Source: Deltaproteobacteria bacterium (GTDB taxonomy: Bacteria > UBA10199 > DSSB01). From it: a stretch of 5,900 bases of DNA. The notes below the pieces were generated by a model that made no database searches, was not told the DNA's origin, and saw only the letters and a list, made by a program, of their open reading frames with translations. Below are positions 5,588-5,900 of this stretch, piece after piece (positions within the stretch are counted from its first letter, which is position 1; each line of letters starts with the position of its first letter). The DNA lies in assembly GCA_021414045.1 (NCBI GenBank), contig JAIOPF010000113.1, positions 1 to 5,900 of the forward strand. The letters run 5' to 3'. The translations under genes and the position numbers were made by a program.

Positions 5588-5900
5588 ATGAGCGAAGAAA
5601 TCCCCCAACCCATCGCCTCCCTTTTGGCCAAACGCGGCAGTCTCGCCACTCTCGACAAGCTTTTTGGCGAGGCCTCTTACCGGGTCTACTACCGTGCCAC
5701 GATGGTCGGCGGTGAAACCTACATCGTCATGCAAATGCCCCCAGGCAAGCAGAGCGCCTCCGAAGAAATCAGCAATTATGAGGGGCCTAAGCTAGAGCCG
5801 CCCTTCCTTAACATGGCGCGCTGGCTCGAAAAGGTCGGGCTACCGGCGCCCAAGATCATCGATGTCGACCTGGCTTCCGGATTGATCCTCCTGCAAGATT
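5588..5900 (+). CDS. APH-fold sugar kinase, AmgK-like (N-terminal part, runs off the window)
   Basis: The first 104 residues of a larger protein start at the ATG at 5588. GEASYRVYYRA (27-37) and TYIVMQMPP (44-52) match the first strands and nucleotide-binding region of the aminoglycoside phosphotransferase fold as found in AmgK and its COG3178 relatives. There the usual pattern is (G/A)xASxRxYxR followed by (I/V)VMDxPP. A helix (PPFLNMARWLEKVGLPAPKI, 71-90) and DLASGLILLQD (94-104) continue the same order; family members usually read LLLEDLG here. AmgK phosphorylates the anomeric carbon of N-acetylmuramate and N-acetylglucosamine in peptidoglycan recycling, normally beside the nucleotidyltransferase gene murU. 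The catalytic HGD loop and the metal-binding Asp lie beyond the window, so activity and substrate cannot be judged. A general phosphotransferase is the alternative. Confidence 0.8.
   Translation, partial: MSEEIPQPIASLLAKRGSLATLDKLFGEASYRVYYRATMVGGETYIVMQMPPGKQSASEEISNYEGPKLEPPFLNMARWLEKVGLPAPKIIDVDLASGLILLQD

Overview
The window is a GC-rich, gene-dense piece of a Gram-negative bacterial chromosome or metagenome contig. Coding sequence is tightly packed on both strands. A lipoprotein with a lipobox and thrombospondin type 3 calcium-binding repeats, an OB-fold/HD-domain nuclease-like protein, and the start of an AmgK-like sugar kinase together suggest a deltaproteobacterial-grade organism (Myxococcota, Bdellovibrionota or a related uncultured lineage). 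That is inference from gene types; there is no rRNA or other marker gene here.

Layout: the left half (1-2783) is a minus-strand pair, read right to left. First comes a thrombospondin type 3 repeat lipoprotein (2783 to 2019). After a 28-base gap follows a very large, unrecognised, helix-rich protein that starts at 1990, stays open for 663 codons and runs off the left edge. All other apparent frames in 1-2009 are shadows of this one. Positions 2784-2983 are an AT-rich divergent control region. It holds an inverted repeat that pairs the lipoprotein's Shine-Dalgarno sequence with an upstream complement, and two short palindromes next to the rightward gene.

The right half is plus strand: an OB/HD-domain phosphohydrolase (YhaM-like) whose 5' end is broken, a radical SAM enzyme (4110-5168), a small secreted Tyr/Gly/Pro-rich protein (5232-5531), and the first 104 codons of an APH-fold sugar kinase related to AmgK (5588 to the right edge). 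Each of these genes has its own small intergenic gap, and candidate promoters can be seen in several. Two of those promoters share the pattern TTGAC(A/T)-N17-TAATTC. No rho-independent terminator is obvious between the plus-strand genes.

How the genes work together: the minus-strand pair looks like an operon for a cell-surface calcium-binding lipoprotein and a giant protein of unknown role. The plus-strand genes look like unrelated housekeeping or accessory functions: RNA or nucleotide metabolism, a radical enzyme, an envelope protein, and cell-wall sugar recycling. The most notable points are the large unrecognised protein, the lipoprotein's unusually long segment ahead of its signal peptide, the possible Shine-Dalgarno-masking hairpin, and an apparent deletion plus frameshift in the OB-fold of the HD gene. 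I found no CRISPR array, tRNA, rRNA or insertion sequence.
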